NCBI RefSeq assembly: GCF_009831215.1
Contig: NZ_WUTW01000007.1
Location: 248,001-312,000 of the forward strand
Reading direction: 5' to 3'
DNA length: 64,000 nucleotides
Origin: Actinomadura rayongensis
Lineage (GTDB): Bacteria; Actinomycetota; Actinomycetes; Streptosporangiales; Streptosporangiaceae
Part shown: positions 24,896 through 33,374 of the stretch, in pieces
How positions within the stretch are numbered: position 1 is the stretch's first letter
Layout of the letters: each line of letters begins with the position of its first letter
Program-made: the position numbers and the translations under genes
The notes under the pieces: model-generated
Database searches by the model: none
What the model was told of the DNA's origin: nothing
What the model saw: only the letters and a program-made list of their open reading frames with translations

Positions 24896-26437
24896 TCAGC
24901 CGGCCAGCGGCTGGAAGTCGCGCAGGTCGATGAACATCTGCTTGTCGCCGATGGTCCCCTTCACCTTGTCGGGCTTCCAGGTGATGTAGACGGGGTCGAT
25001 GTTGAGCGGCGCGAACCACGCCTGCTCGACGACGTACCGGTTGAGCTGCTGGAACAGCGGCTGCTGCTGCGCCCGGGGAGCCTTCTGGATGCGCGCCAGA
25101 AGACCGGTGACCTTGCGGTCGTCGGTGTGGAAGGGGTTGTAGATCCCGTTCTTGGACAGCAGATAGGTCGCATCCAGCCAGTTGTCGCTGGGCGAGTAGG
25201 TCCACATGAAGGCGGGGAACTCTCCGCCGAGATAGCGGTCGGCGATCTGGTTGGCGGCCACCGGTATGTAGGTCACCTTGATGCCGACCGCAGCGAGCTG
25301 CTTCTGGACGATCGGGTAGTAGGCCGGCTCGAAGGCGTTCTCGCTCGGCATCTTGAGCTCGAACCCGTGCGGGTAGCCCGCCTCGGCCAACAACTGCCTG
25401 GCCCGAGCGGGGTCGTAGGGGTAGCGGGAATCGAGCGAGGCGTCGTAGGACTGGGACGCGACGGCGAACATCTGCGTCGTACGGGTGCCTCCTCCCTTGG
25501 AGATCGCCTTGATGAATCCGTCGGCGTCCAGAGCATGGTTGATGGCCTGACGCACCCGGACGTCGGCGAGCGGCTTGGCGAGCTCGCCGCCGCGGTCCAC
25601 CAGCCACATCCCGATCACGTTCGATGGCATCGCCTTCACGGTGAGTCCCGCGGCCTTGGCGGGTTCGACACCGTCGGCGGCGACTCCCCCCACATCGACC
25701 TGCTTGCTCGTCGTCGCCGCGATCATGGCGTTGAAGTCCCGCATGGGACGCAACTCGACCTTGTCGAAGCCGTACCGTTCGGGGTGGGGGTAGGCCGGGT
25801 TGCGGGCGAAGACGTACCTCGAACCGCGGGTCGAGGCGTGCTGGTCGAGGACGTACGGGCCGCTCCCGACCGGAGTGATCTTGGCGTTGCCGAAGGCCCT
25901 GGGGCTCACCATCATTCCCGGAGCGCGGCCGAGGGCGAACAGCAGACCCGGGTCCGGCGCCTTGAGGTCGATGACGACCTCGGTCGGCGACTTCACCGTC
26001 ACCGACGTGATGTTGGCGAGGGACGTCGCGGAGCCGCCCTTGGTCTTCATGGTGCGGTCCAGGTTCCGTTTCACCGCGTCGGCGTCGAGCGGCGTCTCGT
26101 CGGAGAACCTCTGGCCGGCCGGGATGGTGAGGGTGAGCGAGGTCTGGGTCCCGTTGTAGGAGTACACCGAGGCGATGCCGGGGCTCACGGTCAGGTCCAC
26201 GTTCACCGTCAGCAGCGGCGAGAAGACCGTCTGAAAGAACAGGGTCGCCAGGTCGTCGCCGCCGACGGCGGGGTCCCAGTTGGTGAGATCAGTCGGGGTC
26301 GCGAGGACGACGGTCCGATCCGCCGCGCTCGAACCCGAGCCGGCACCGCACGCGGCGGTCGCGTAGATGAGCCCCATCGACGCCAACGAGGCCCCGATGG
26401 CTCTCCTGACCTTGGCGAGCCTGATCGATCGGTTCAC
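24896..26437 (-). CDS. ABC importer substrate-binding lipoprotein (family 5, DppA/OppA-like)
   Basis: This 513-residue secreted lipoprotein has a positively charged start, a hydrophobic stretch and a lipobox-like ATAAC with Cys at about residue 30, followed by a Gly/Ser linker. The mature part has SBP_bac_5 features: TNWDPAVGG, then LTIPAGQRFSDETPLDADAV, VRQAINHALD and the C-terminal NNP-like YNPFHTDDRK region. Such proteins bind peptides, opines, glutathione, nickel or sugars and deliver them to the DppBC channel. Its promoter region contains two 19-bp-spaced TTATCGATAA-like boxes shared with the catabolic operons, so its ligand is probably the substrate of that pathway. Confidence 0.93.
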   Translation of the reverse strand: MNRSIRLAKVRRAIGASLASMGLIYATAACGAGSGSSAADRTVVLATPTDLTNWDPAVGGDDLATLFFQTVFSPLLTVNVDLTVSPGIASVYSYNGTQTSLTLTIPAGQRFSDETPLDADAVKRNLDRTMKTKGGSATSLANITSVTVKSPTEVVIDLKAPDPGLLFALGRAPGMMVSPRAFGNAKITPVGSGPYVLDQHASTRGSRYVFARNPAYPHPERYGFDKVELRPMRDFNAMIAATTSKQVDVGGVAADGVEPAKAAGLTVKAMPSNVIGMWLVDRGGELAKPLADVRVRQAINHALDADGFIKAISKGGGTRTTQMFAVASQSYDASLDSRYPYDPARARQLLAEAGYPHGFELKMPSENAFEPAYYPIVQKQLAAVGIKVTYIPVAANQIADRYLGGEFPAFMWTYSPSDNWLDATYLLSKNGIYNPFHTDDRKVTGLLARIQKAPRAQQQPLFQQLNRYVVEQAWFAPLNIDPVYITWKPDKVKGTIGDKQMFIDLRDFQPLAG

Positions 26438-26519
26438 TGCAGTGCTCCTCGGGTGAGCGGCGACCGGATGCGGAAGTGCCTCGACGCTTCGGTCGCGGGT
26501 GGGGTGTGATGAAGCCCCC

Positions 26520-26548
26520 TTACCGATAATCCCCGTTATTGTCGATAA
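26520..26548 (-). promoter_or_regulatory. Site A: two TTATCGATAA-like boxes, importer promoter
   Basis: Read on the minus strand, TTATCGACAA (26548-26539) and TTATCGGTAA (26529-26520) have starts 19 bp apart, about 80-110 bp upstream of the binding-protein start. Both differ from the palindrome TTATCGATAA by one base. The spacing equals that at the three other sites in this window, which marks the importer as a member of the same regulon. Confidence 0.65.
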
Positions 26549-26640
26549 AAGGTGGGGTTACCGTAACTTTCACTCCGAGGTCTGTCAATACTCCGATCGA
26601 CATTTGTGCAGGTCAGAGAGGCATTCCAGCAGGAAAGCGC

Positions 26641-26694
26641 GAGAAGCCGACCTCGGGCACGGCCCAGAAACTGGGTGTCCGAGGTCGGCTTCTC
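26641..26694 (-). terminator. Large hairpin terminator downstream of the extradiol operon
   Basis: This is a perfect 16-bp inverted repeat (arm GAGAAGCCGACCTCGG) whose loop itself forms a smaller hairpin (CCCAG AAA CTGGG), giving a stem of more than 20 bp with one bulged region. It lies 91 bp beyond the stop of the FAD monooxygenase gene and before the importer promoter, separating the two operons. Confidence 0.75.
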
Positions 26695-26784
26695 GATGTT
26701 CAGGCGGTAGCAGATCCGCCGTTGTCGTCGCCTCCGTTCATCTGGCGGGGATGACCCGCGGGAGGGCGTACGCGAGGTCGCGGG

Positions 26785-27936
26785 TCAGCTTTTGGCCTCC
26801 GCTTCCTCCCTGAAGGCGTCGATCCGCTTCTTGACCGCCTGCGCCGCGTTGGGTTCGAAGCACATGTGGAGGTTGTCGGCGCTCAGCTCGGCCATCGCCT
26901 TGCCGCGGTCGAACATGGTGAGTTCGTAGGCCGCCACGGCCTGGTCGACGTCGTCGGAGCCCAGGATGGCCTCGGCCAGTTCCCAGCCGTCGTGAAGGGC
27001 GATGTTGGCGCCTTCTCCGGCGAACGGTGACATGAGGTGGGCGGCATCGCCCACCAGCGTCACGCCGGGCTTGGACTCCCAGCGGAGCCCGACGGGCAGT
27101 GCGTAGAGCTTGCGCGGGACGAACGGAGCGTCGGCGTCCTCGACCATCGCCCGCAGCCGCGGATCCCAGCCGTCGAACTGGTCCCGGAGCATGGCCCGGA
27201 CCGCCTCGGCGTTCGAGTAGTCGACGGTGTCCAGCCAGTTCTCGGCGACTTTGAGCGCGTAGTAGACGTGCAGTTCGCCGTCGCTGGTGCGGTGGGTGAG
27301 GAAGCCCTTCTCGTCATCGAGCGCGAACAGCATGCCCGGTCCGGAGAGCTTCGCGGCGCCCGGGCTCCTGGTGTCGGCGTCGTGGATGTTGGCCTCCACG
27401 AAGGAGACTCCGCAGTAGGCGGGCTGGGCCGACGACACCAGCGGCCGGACGTTCGACCAGGCGCCGTCCGCGCCGACGAGCAGCCGGGTGGTGAGCGTGC
27501 TTCCGTCCTCCAGGTGCACGCGGTGGGTGCCGTCGCCGAGGGACTCGACGCGCGGTACATAGGAGTTCCAGCGGACCGTCGTCTCGGGGAGGGAGTCGAG
27601 CAGCAGGTTCCGCAGGTCGAGGCGGGTGATCTCGGGCCGGGCCATGCGTCCCTCGTCGGCCTCGTCCATGCAGATCTCGCCGTGCTTGTCCACGATGCGG
27701 GTCGCTTCGGCGCCCTTTTGGTAGGCGGCGAGGAACCCCTCGTACAGGCCCGCGGCGCGCAGCGCGGCCTGGCCGGTCTCCGCGTGGATGTCGAGGAGGC
27801 GGCCCTGGGAACGGTAGTCCCGCGCCTTCTCCGCTTCGAGGACGACGGCCTCGACGCCGTTGACGTGGAGGATGCGTGCCAGCATCAGTCCTGACAGGCC
27901 GCCTCCGACGATGACGATGTCGTGATGTTGGGACAT
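26785..27936 (-). CDS. FAD-dependent monooxygenase (TetX/UbiH-type)
   Basis: This 383-residue group A flavoprotein hydroxylase has the dinucleotide motif DIVIVGGGLSGLMLARIL (residues ~6-23), an Arg-containing NAD(P)H/FAD region (RLDLRNLLLDSL), the DG motif LLVGADGAWSNVR and the FAD ribityl motif GVTLVGDAAHLMSPFAGEG. It uses NAD(P)H and O2 to hydroxylate an aromatic or other electron-rich substrate. The length and motifs fit TetX-like and 6-hydroxynicotinate 3-monooxygenase-like enzymes; these subtypes cannot be separated by eye. It is the last gene of the operon starting at 33216. Confidence 0.88.
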   Translation of the reverse strand: MSQHHDIVIVGGGLSGLMLARILHVNGVEAVVLEAEKARDYRSQGRLLDIHAETGQAALRAAGLYEGFLAAYQKGAEATRIVDKHGEICMDEADEGRMARPEITRLDLRNLLLDSLPETTVRWNSYVPRVESLGDGTHRVHLEDGSTLTTRLLVGADGAWSNVRPLVSSAQPAYCGVSFVEANIHDADTRSPGAAKLSGPGMLFALDDEKGFLTHRTSDGELHVYYALKVAENWLDTVDYSNAEAVRAMLRDQFDGWDPRLRAMVEDADAPFVPRKLYALPVGLRWESKPGVTLVGDAAHLMSPFAGEGANIALHDGWELAEAILGSDDVDQAVAAYELTMFDRGKAMAELSADNLHMCFEPNAAQAVKKRIDAFREEAEAKS

Positions 27937-28025
27937 GGGGGACTCCTTGGATGACTAGACGGTGAGGAGGGGGTGGGGAAGCCGCGTGGTCACCGCGATC
28001 GGCGGCGGCGCGGCGGCGTGGTCGG

Positions 28026-29363
28026 CTACAGGCCCGCGGACGCGCGTCCGGCGGCGGTGAACACCCGGGACCGGGCCTCGCGCACACGCCCGCGCAGGTC
28101 GGCGAGGTCCACGCCGACCAGCGATCCGTCGCGTTTGCGGACCCGTCCGGCCACGATCACGGTGTCGACGTTGCGCGGATCGGTGTTGTGGACGACCACC
28201 GAGGTGAGGTCGTTCACCGGCATCGTGTTGATCTGGTCGGTGCGCAGCAGGACGATGTCCGCCTGCCTTCCCGCCGCGAGCGTGCCGATCCTGTCGGCCA
28301 GACGGCAGGCGGCGGCGCCCGCGGACGTCGCGCACTGCAGCAGTTGCGCCGAGGTCATGGGCGGTTCGGGGTTGAGGCCCTTGTAGCGGTCCTCCAGCAC
28401 CTGGGAGCGCTCCAGGGAGAACAGGATCCTGAGCTGGGTCCACAGATCGGTCGCGGCCGACACCTCGACGTCGACGCCGACGCTGGGCAGGACGCCCGCG
28501 CGCAGCGCCTGGCGCAGCGGCGGGATCCCCTGCCCCATCTGCATCTCGGTGGAGGGGGTGATGGACACCGAGGTGCCGGTGTCGGCGATGATGCGCCACT
28601 CCTCGCTGCTGAGGGTGTTGCAGTGGATGAGGTTGACGTCCGGGCCCAGCAGGCCCTCGCGGCCGAAACGCTCGATCTGGCCCGGCTCGCCCAGTCCGTT
28701 GAGGCCGGCGTGCACGGTGATCAGCGCGTCGACGTCGCGGGCGAGCTGGAAGTGCTCCTTGGCGACGTCGTAGGGCTGGTGCTCGGGTGAGAAGGTCGCC
28801 AGCCCGAGCGTGATCAGGTCGTCGTCCCGGGTGAAGACCTCGTTGCGCAGCCGTTTGACGTCCTGCGGCCACCGGTGGTCGGCCTGCTGGTCGCCGGGCG
28901 GGCCGAAGGCGAAGACCGTCCGGAGGCCGACCTCGCGCAGGGCCTGGATGACCGCGTCGGTGTGGGCGGGGCCGGTCTGGATATGGGACCAGTCCAGGAC
29001 GGTCGTCACCCCGGCGTCCACGGCGCCGTAGGCGGTGAGCAGTTCCCCGAGGTAGGCGTCCTCGGCGGTGTAGGCGGGCGCCAACTCGCCGTTGACGACG
29101 GCGAAGTAGTCGTCGATGTCGCCGTCGGGCAGGCAGTTGCGCAGCAGCCCCTCCCACATGTGGCGGTGGCCGTCCACGAGCCCGGGGATGGCGATCATGT
29201 CGGTCGCGTCGATGGTGTCGTCGGCTTCGGCGCGCAGGTCCGGGCCGATTTCGGCGATCACGCCGTCGCGTACCAGGATGTCGGCGCGCGTCAGGTCGCC
29301 GATCGCGGGATCGGCGGTCACCACCGCGCCGTTGGTGATGAGGAGGGTTCCCGTCGCTGTCAT
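28026..29363 (-). CDS. Amidohydrolase-superfamily deaminase/hydrolase (cytosine deaminase / TRZ-ATZ type)
   Basis: This 445-residue metal-dependent hydrolase is recognised by GLVDGHRHMWEG (the HxH metal pair, H-R-H), the VHAGLNG histidine, IHCNTLSSEEWR and the C-terminal GRQADIVLLR composite-domain strand. The usual final DH/D motif appears as SVGVDVEVS, an Asp in the position expected for the general base. Family members deaminate or dechlorinate heterocycles or hydrolyse amidines. In this cluster it could remove an amino or amide group from a heteroaromatic substrate before hydroxylation; the substrate is inferred only from context. Confidence 0.85.
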   Translation of the reverse strand: MTATGTLLITNGAVVTADPAIGDLTRADILVRDGVIAEIGPDLRAEADDTIDATDMIAIPGLVDGHRHMWEGLLRNCLPDGDIDDYFAVVNGELAPAYTAEDAYLGELLTAYGAVDAGVTTVLDWSHIQTGPAHTDAVIQALREVGLRTVFAFGPPGDQQADHRWPQDVKRLRNEVFTRDDDLITLGLATFSPEHQPYDVAKEHFQLARDVDALITVHAGLNGLGEPGQIERFGREGLLGPDVNLIHCNTLSSEEWRIIADTGTSVSITPSTEMQMGQGIPPLRQALRAGVLPSVGVDVEVSAATDLWTQLRILFSLERSQVLEDRYKGLNPEPPMTSAQLLQCATSAGAAACRLADRIGTLAAGRQADIVLLRTDQINTMPVNDLTSVVVHNTDPRNVDTVIVAGRVRKRDGSLVGVDLADLRGRVREARSRVFTAAGRASAGL

Positions 29364-29388
29364 CGTCGATCTCCTTGATCGGCCGCGG

Positions 29389-30606
29389 TCAGAACTGGCC
29401 CGTGGGCTTGAGCCCGAACAGGTGCTGGCCGGCCGTCGCCATGATCGCCCGCTCGTCGAGGCTGACGTGGTTCGCGCCGGCGTTGACGTCGCGCCAGAAC
29501 CGCTGGATCGGTCGTGACAGGTCGGCCGCGCTCGCGCCGGAGGCCTCGTAGAGGGAGTTGACGGCTTCCACGGCCTGACGTGCGGCGAACCCGCAGTCGC
29601 GCCGCAGTCGGATCCGCTGCTCCTGCTCGAGGGTTCCGCCGGCGAAGATGACGGTCTCCGCCTCGGCGAGGTCGCGCAGCACCAGCGTGAGCGCGGCGTC
29701 GATCATCGCCTCGGCCCGTCCGGCCCGCTCCTGGACGAAGGGATGCTCGGCGGCGGACGCGGCGGCGCCCGGACGGATCTTGGAGCGCATGTTGTCGACG
29801 TACCAGTCCAGGGCGCCCCGGGCCATGCCGAGAAGCGGCGCGACCAGCGCCGTCGCACCGAAGGTCGACCAGCCGAACCGGGCCAGCGGATTGTCCTCGA
29901 CCAGCGTGCCGGGCGTCGTGACCGCGACGACGTCGCTCATCCGGACCATGCGGTGGTCGGGGATGAAGATCGGCTCGTCGACGCGCAGCGTCTTACTGCC
30001 GGTGCCCTGGAGCCCGGCCATGTGCCAGGTGTCCTGGTCGACGCTCACCGTCGACATGGGGGTCAGGAACCAGGCGGGACCGCCGGGTTCTTCCTGTCCC
30101 GGGGGGACGGGGGCGGACAGGACCGTCCACTGGGAGTTCTCGCAGTTGCTCGCGAACGGCCAGCTCCCCCAGACCCGGAACCCGCCCTCGACGCGTTCGC
30201 ACTTGCCCGTCGGGGCGAGCGGCGCGGCGACCAGGTTGCGCGGTGCCCGGCCCCACACGTCCTGCTGGGCGCTCAGGCTCCAGTAGGAGGTGAACAGCGC
30301 GTTGCAGTTCGCCAGGGCCGCGCACCAGGCGGTGCTCCCGCACGCCTGGCCGAGCTCGTAGCCCAGCCGCACCATGGCGGTGGGCCCGTACTCATAGCCG
30401 CCGAACCGGGCCGGCTTGACCATCGACAGCAGGCCCTGCTCGTCGAGCAGTGCGATGACGTCGCCGGACACGCGGCGGTCGGCCTCGGTCCGCGCCGCCC
30501 GTTCGGCGATCACCGGTCGGAGCGCGGCGGCCCGGCTCATCAGTTCATCGAGCGACGGCCGTTCGGCGTCCCCGGCGGTCGGTGGCGTGGATGATGCGAT
30601 GCTCAT
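29389..30606 (-). CDS. Flavin-dependent monooxygenase, oxygenase component (HsaA-like, acyl-CoA dehydrogenase fold)
   Basis: This is a 405-residue protein of the acyl-CoA dehydrogenase fold, but it lacks the EPSGGSD-type acyl-CoA motifs. Instead it shows CGSTAWCAALANC, WGSWPFASNCENSQW and LQGTGSKTLRVDEPIFIP, as in class D flavin monooxygenases such as HsaA and HpaB/C2-HpaH relatives. These ortho-hydroxylate phenols to catechols using reduced flavin from a separate reductase. The matching reductase is probably the product of 34230-34727, transcribed from another promoter of the regulon. It should supply the catechol cleaved by the extradiol dioxygenases in the same operon. Confidence 0.88.
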   Translation of the reverse strand: MSIASSTPPTAGDAERPSLDELMSRAAALRPVIAERAARTEADRRVSGDVIALLDEQGLLSMVKPARFGGYEYGPTAMVRLGYELGQACGSTAWCAALANCNALFTSYWSLSAQQDVWGRAPRNLVAAPLAPTGKCERVEGGFRVWGSWPFASNCENSQWTVLSAPVPPGQEEPGGPAWFLTPMSTVSVDQDTWHMAGLQGTGSKTLRVDEPIFIPDHRMVRMSDVVAVTTPGTLVEDNPLARFGWSTFGATALVAPLLGMARGALDWYVDNMRSKIRPGAAASAAEHPFVQERAGRAEAMIDAALTLVLRDLAEAETVIFAGGTLEQEQRIRLRRDCGFAARQAVEAVNSLYEASGASAADLSRPIQRFWRDVNAGANHVSLDERAIMATAGQHLFGLKPTGQF

Positions 30607-30680
30607 GCGCTTGTCTCCTCGGGATGGAGGCCGCCCTGACGGTCCGGGTCGCGGGCGGCTCTGCTCAACGTGGGTGGGCT

Positions 30681-31313
30681 TTACACGCCGCTGCCGTTCG
30701 AGGCCGCCGCGAGCCAGTCCTCCGCCGCCTGGTAGAGCGGTGCGCAGAGGTCGGGGCGGTCGTCTCCGGGGAGGTCGGGCGGCGGGTCGATGCCGTTGCA
30801 GGAGAGGCTGTAGCTCAGGAAGCGGTAGGACGGCCGGTAGCGGGCCAGCCGCTGAGGATCCATCTCCAGCACCTCCCCCGGCATGACCGGGGCGATGGCG
30901 TCACGTTCGCAGATGGTCTCCACCCGGGAGATCCGCCAGATGCCGCCGTCTCTTCTCAGCAGGGTCAGGTAGCGGCAGGCGACGGTCAGGTCGACGGCGA
31001 TGCCGCTGTGCGCGGTGCGCGTCTCGACCAGGACACCGGTCTCGGCGACCGCCCGGCCGCCGCGGACGCAGACGACGCTGGGCGAGAGCCGGTGCCTGGT
31101 CGTGCCGCCCCTGCCGCCGCTGCGGGACGCCTCGACGAACTCGGCTCCCGTTCCTTCGAACCAGGCCAGCCTGACCCAGGATTCGCCGTGGTAGGCCTGC
31201 GCCATCGATTCCCAGTCGCCGCGGTCGCGCCAGTGCCGTTCCCCGGCGACGAGCGCCGCGACCTCGTAGGAGGCCAGGAGCGTCGCGGGAGCGGGTGGAG
31301 CGAGCGGATTCAT
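30681..31313 (-). CDS. SnoaL/NTF2-fold protein, ring-hydroxylating dioxygenase beta-subunit-like
   Basis: This 210-residue protein has an NTF2/cystatin-like fold pattern: an N-terminal helix with ERHWRDRGDWESMAQAYHGE, then strands with SWVRLAWFEGTGAEFVE, TRHRLSPSVVCV, TGVLVETR and WRISRVETICERD. Similar proteins are SnoaL-like isomerases or small subunits of ring-hydroxylating dioxygenases. No large Rieske subunit is encoded nearby, so an independent role is more likely. The ATG at 31313 follows GGGAG at good spacing. It lies between the extradiol dioxygenase and HsaA-like genes in one operon. Confidence 0.75.
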   Translation of the reverse strand: MNPLAPPAPATLLASYEVAALVAGERHWRDRGDWESMAQAYHGESWVRLAWFEGTGAEFVEASRSGGRGGTTRHRLSPSVVCVRGGRAVAETGVLVETRTAHSGIAVDLTVACRYLTLLRRDGGIWRISRVETICERDAIAPVMPGEVLEMDPQRLARYRPSYRFLSYSLSCNGIDPPPDLPGDDRPDLCAPLYQAAEDWLAAASNGSGV

Positions 31314-31348
31314 CGTGATCTCCCTGGCCGTCGTCGCTGCGCCGGCGC

Positions 31349-32269
31349 CTACGCGCGCCGGTCCGGCTCGAGGTTGGCGGCGAAGTCGGTGGGCATCGCC
31401 GGGCACCACACCGCGGGCGGGACGTCCCACTCGCGCGGCTCCCAGTCCTCGGTGATCTGGTCGATGTCGGTGAAGTACTCCGTCCAACTACCCCAGGGGT
31501 CGCGCACGTAGTGGAAGAGGTTCGAGCCCATGGTGTGGCGGCCCAGTCCCCAGCCGACGGCGTGCCCGCGCTCGGCCATCTGCCGCGCGCCCATCGCGAT
31601 CTCGTCGATGTCGGCGACCTCGAAGCTCGTGTGGTGCAGTCCCGAGTGGCTGCTCTGGATGAACCCGAAGACGTGGTGGTCGCCGCCGCCGCTGTTGAGG
31701 AAGGTGACGATGCCCGGGTTCTTGTCCGACAGCTTGAATCCCAGGACCTCGCGGTAGAAGGTCTCCGAACCCTCGATGTCGGGGGTGAACAGGATGGTGT
31801 GGCCCATCCGGCGCGGCTTGACCGGCTCGTCCTTGCCGCTCCAGAGCTGGTGCCACCGCGCCTCGTCGACCCGCGGGTAGCTTCCGGCCACGTTGATCGG
31901 CGTGGCGGGCGCCGCGCGCGGCGGCGCGGGCGGGTCGGTGCGGACGTTGACGAGGATCCCGTACGGATCGCGGAACCAGAAACCGTTCGCGAGCACACCG
32001 GGCATGGGGTCGCACTCGTCGATCCCGCGCCGGGCGAGCCGGGCCTTCAGCTCGCCCAGTTCGCCCGGCCGGTAGCTGAAGGACATGTAGCCGATCGACT
32101 TCTCCGCACCCTCCACGAGGGTGATCTGGTCCTGGTCGCGGCCGGCGCACCGCATCACGACGGCCTTGTCGTGTTCGTGCGCGACGAGCCCGAACGCCGC
32201 GTAGAAGTCCTGCGCCTCGCTGAGCGAGGGAACCGTCATTCCGAAGCCGAGCAGTCCGGTGACGCTCAT
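31349..32269 (-). CDS. VOC-family extradiol ring-cleavage dioxygenase (BphC/HsaC-like)
   Basis: This 306-residue two-domain type I extradiol dioxygenase has N-terminal (residues 1-115) and C-terminal (150-306) VOC domains. The 2-His-1-carboxylate metal site is intact in the C-terminal domain: His157 in GHTILF, His212/213 in LHHTSFEV and Glu264 in WTEYFTD. Such Fe(II) or Mn(II) enzymes open catechols next to the diol (meta cleavage). The ATG at 32269 is the start before the conserved first strand. It is 11 bp downstream of a paralogous dioxygenase gene and upstream of the HsaA-like hydroxylase gene. Confidence 0.9.
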   Translation of the reverse strand: MSVTGLLGFGMTVPSLSEAQDFYAAFGLVAHEHDKAVVMRCAGRDQDQITLVEGAEKSIGYMSFSYRPGELGELKARLARRGIDECDPMPGVLANGFWFRDPYGILVNVRTDPPAPPRAAPATPINVAGSYPRVDEARWHQLWSGKDEPVKPRRMGHTILFTPDIEGSETFYREVLGFKLSDKNPGIVTFLNSGGGDHHVFGFIQSSHSGLHHTSFEVADIDEIAMGARQMAERGHAVGWGLGRHTMGSNLFHYVRDPWGSWTEYFTDIDQITEDWEPREWDVPPAVWCPAMPTDFAANLEPDRRA

Positions 32270-32280
32270 GATGTGCCTCC

Positions 32281-33216
32281 TTAACGGCCGGAGGGGCCGG
32301 GGTGGGTTTCGAGAAGGGGGGCCGGCATCTCCTCGGGGACCGTGGGGACCCCTCGCAGCGGGGCCGCGAGCGGCGCCTGCTCCAACGACGGCGACGCCCA
32401 CACCGCGACCGGCAGCTCCGGCTGGTCGGGGAGGCGGTCCCAGAAGAACCGGTCGGGGGCCCGCTCGTCCATGTCGGAGTAGTAGTACTCGGCGAACGCG
32501 CCGGACGGGTCCCGCAGATACCAGAAGTAGTTGGCGCTGGCGGCGTGACGGCCCAGGCCCCAGGCATGGCGGTGGGGATGGTTGGCGATCATCTGCGACC
32601 CGCCGTTGCCGATCTCGTCGACCGACCGGACCTTCCACGCCGTGTGGTGCAGCAAAGTGAACGGGGCGGGGATCAAGACGATGTTGTGATGGTCGGTGTC
32701 GAACCGCATGAACGGCCCGCTCGTCACGTAGTCCGACAGGCGCATGCCGATGCCGTCCAGGAAGAAGTGCTTGGCCTCCTCGACGTCGGCGCAGCCGAGA
32801 ACGACGTGCCCGAGCCGCTGCGGCCGTACCGGCTCGTGCGGCACGAGATCGTCGCGGCGGAGTTCGGTCTGTCGCCGGGGCGCATCGCGGGCGAGCCTGT
32901 CTTCGACCAGGAGCCGCACCAGAACGCCGCTGACCGGCTCACGGGCCTCAAGGTGCGTCTTCGTCCGTACCGGCGCCGCGCCCAGCCTCAGCAGCCGGGC
33001 CGCGATGTCGTCGAGGTCGGAGTCCTGCTCCACGGCGATGTCGATGCGGACCACGGCCGGCACTTCCGCCGGCCGGAGTTCGAGCTGTTCGCCGCCGACT
33101 GCGGACGCGAACGTTCCGGGGGTGGTCTCGGTGAGCCCGAACTCCCGGTAGAAGGTCCGCGTGGCGTCGTAGTCGACCACGTCGCGGACCAGCCGAATCA
33201 CGCGGTGAGCAACCAT
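32281..33216 (-). CDS. VOC-family extradiol dioxygenase paralog
   Basis: This is a 311-residue two-domain VOC protein related to the downstream dioxygenase. Metal ligands are conserved as His137 in LGHVVLGC, His190/191 in LLHHTAWKV and Glu243 in FAEYYYSD. The N-terminal domain is more diverged (RLVRDVVDYDATRTFYREFG), which suggests a different substrate or a step after the first cleavage. The ATG at 33216 is chosen over an upstream ATG at 33234 because GGGAG lies just before it. It is the first gene of the operon, divergent from the IclR gene. Confidence 0.85.
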   Translation of the reverse strand: MVAHRVIRLVRDVVDYDATRTFYREFGLTETTPGTFASAVGGEQLELRPAEVPAVVRIDIAVEQDSDLDDIAARLLRLGAAPVRTKTHLEAREPVSGVLVRLLVEDRLARDAPRRQTELRRDDLVPHEPVRPQRLGHVVLGCADVEEAKHFFLDGIGMRLSDYVTSGPFMRFDTDHHNIVLIPAPFTLLHHTAWKVRSVDEIGNGGSQMIANHPHRHAWGLGRHAASANYFWYLRDPSGAFAEYYYSDMDERAPDRFFWDRLPDQPELPVAVWASPSLEQAPLAAPLRGVPTVPEEMPAPLLETHPGPSGR

Positions 33217-33264
33217 GGATGTGATCTCCCTCACTTGGATGGACGCCTGCCGTCCAAGGTAGCC

Positions 33265-33291
33265 TTCTGAAATAGTTAAATCAATCCAGAA
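33265..33291. promoter_or_regulatory. Inverted repeat in the IclR / extradiol-operon divergent promoter
   Basis: TTCTG ... CAGAA arms (33265-33269 and 33287-33291) flank a strongly AT-rich core with AAATAGTTAAATCAATC, in a region otherwise very GC-rich. The site lies 49 bp upstream of the first dioxygenase gene and 84 bp upstream of the IclR gene. It is a plausible IclR operator and promoter core. The TTATCGATAA box found at the other promoters is absent here. Confidence 0.45.
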
Positions 33292-33374
33292 TGTGGAAAC
33301 TTTGAGACGGCCTGTTCGCCGCCCTCGGCGAGCGGTGAAATCATCGGCGGCACAGCCGCGTTGTGGAGGGATTG

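Noticed and set aside
29389..30606. Reading the HsaA-like protein as an acyl-CoA dehydrogenase
   Set aside because: It has the fold, but the acyl-CoA loop and catalytic Glu motifs are absent, and the flavin reductase and dioxygenase context fits a class D monooxygenase.
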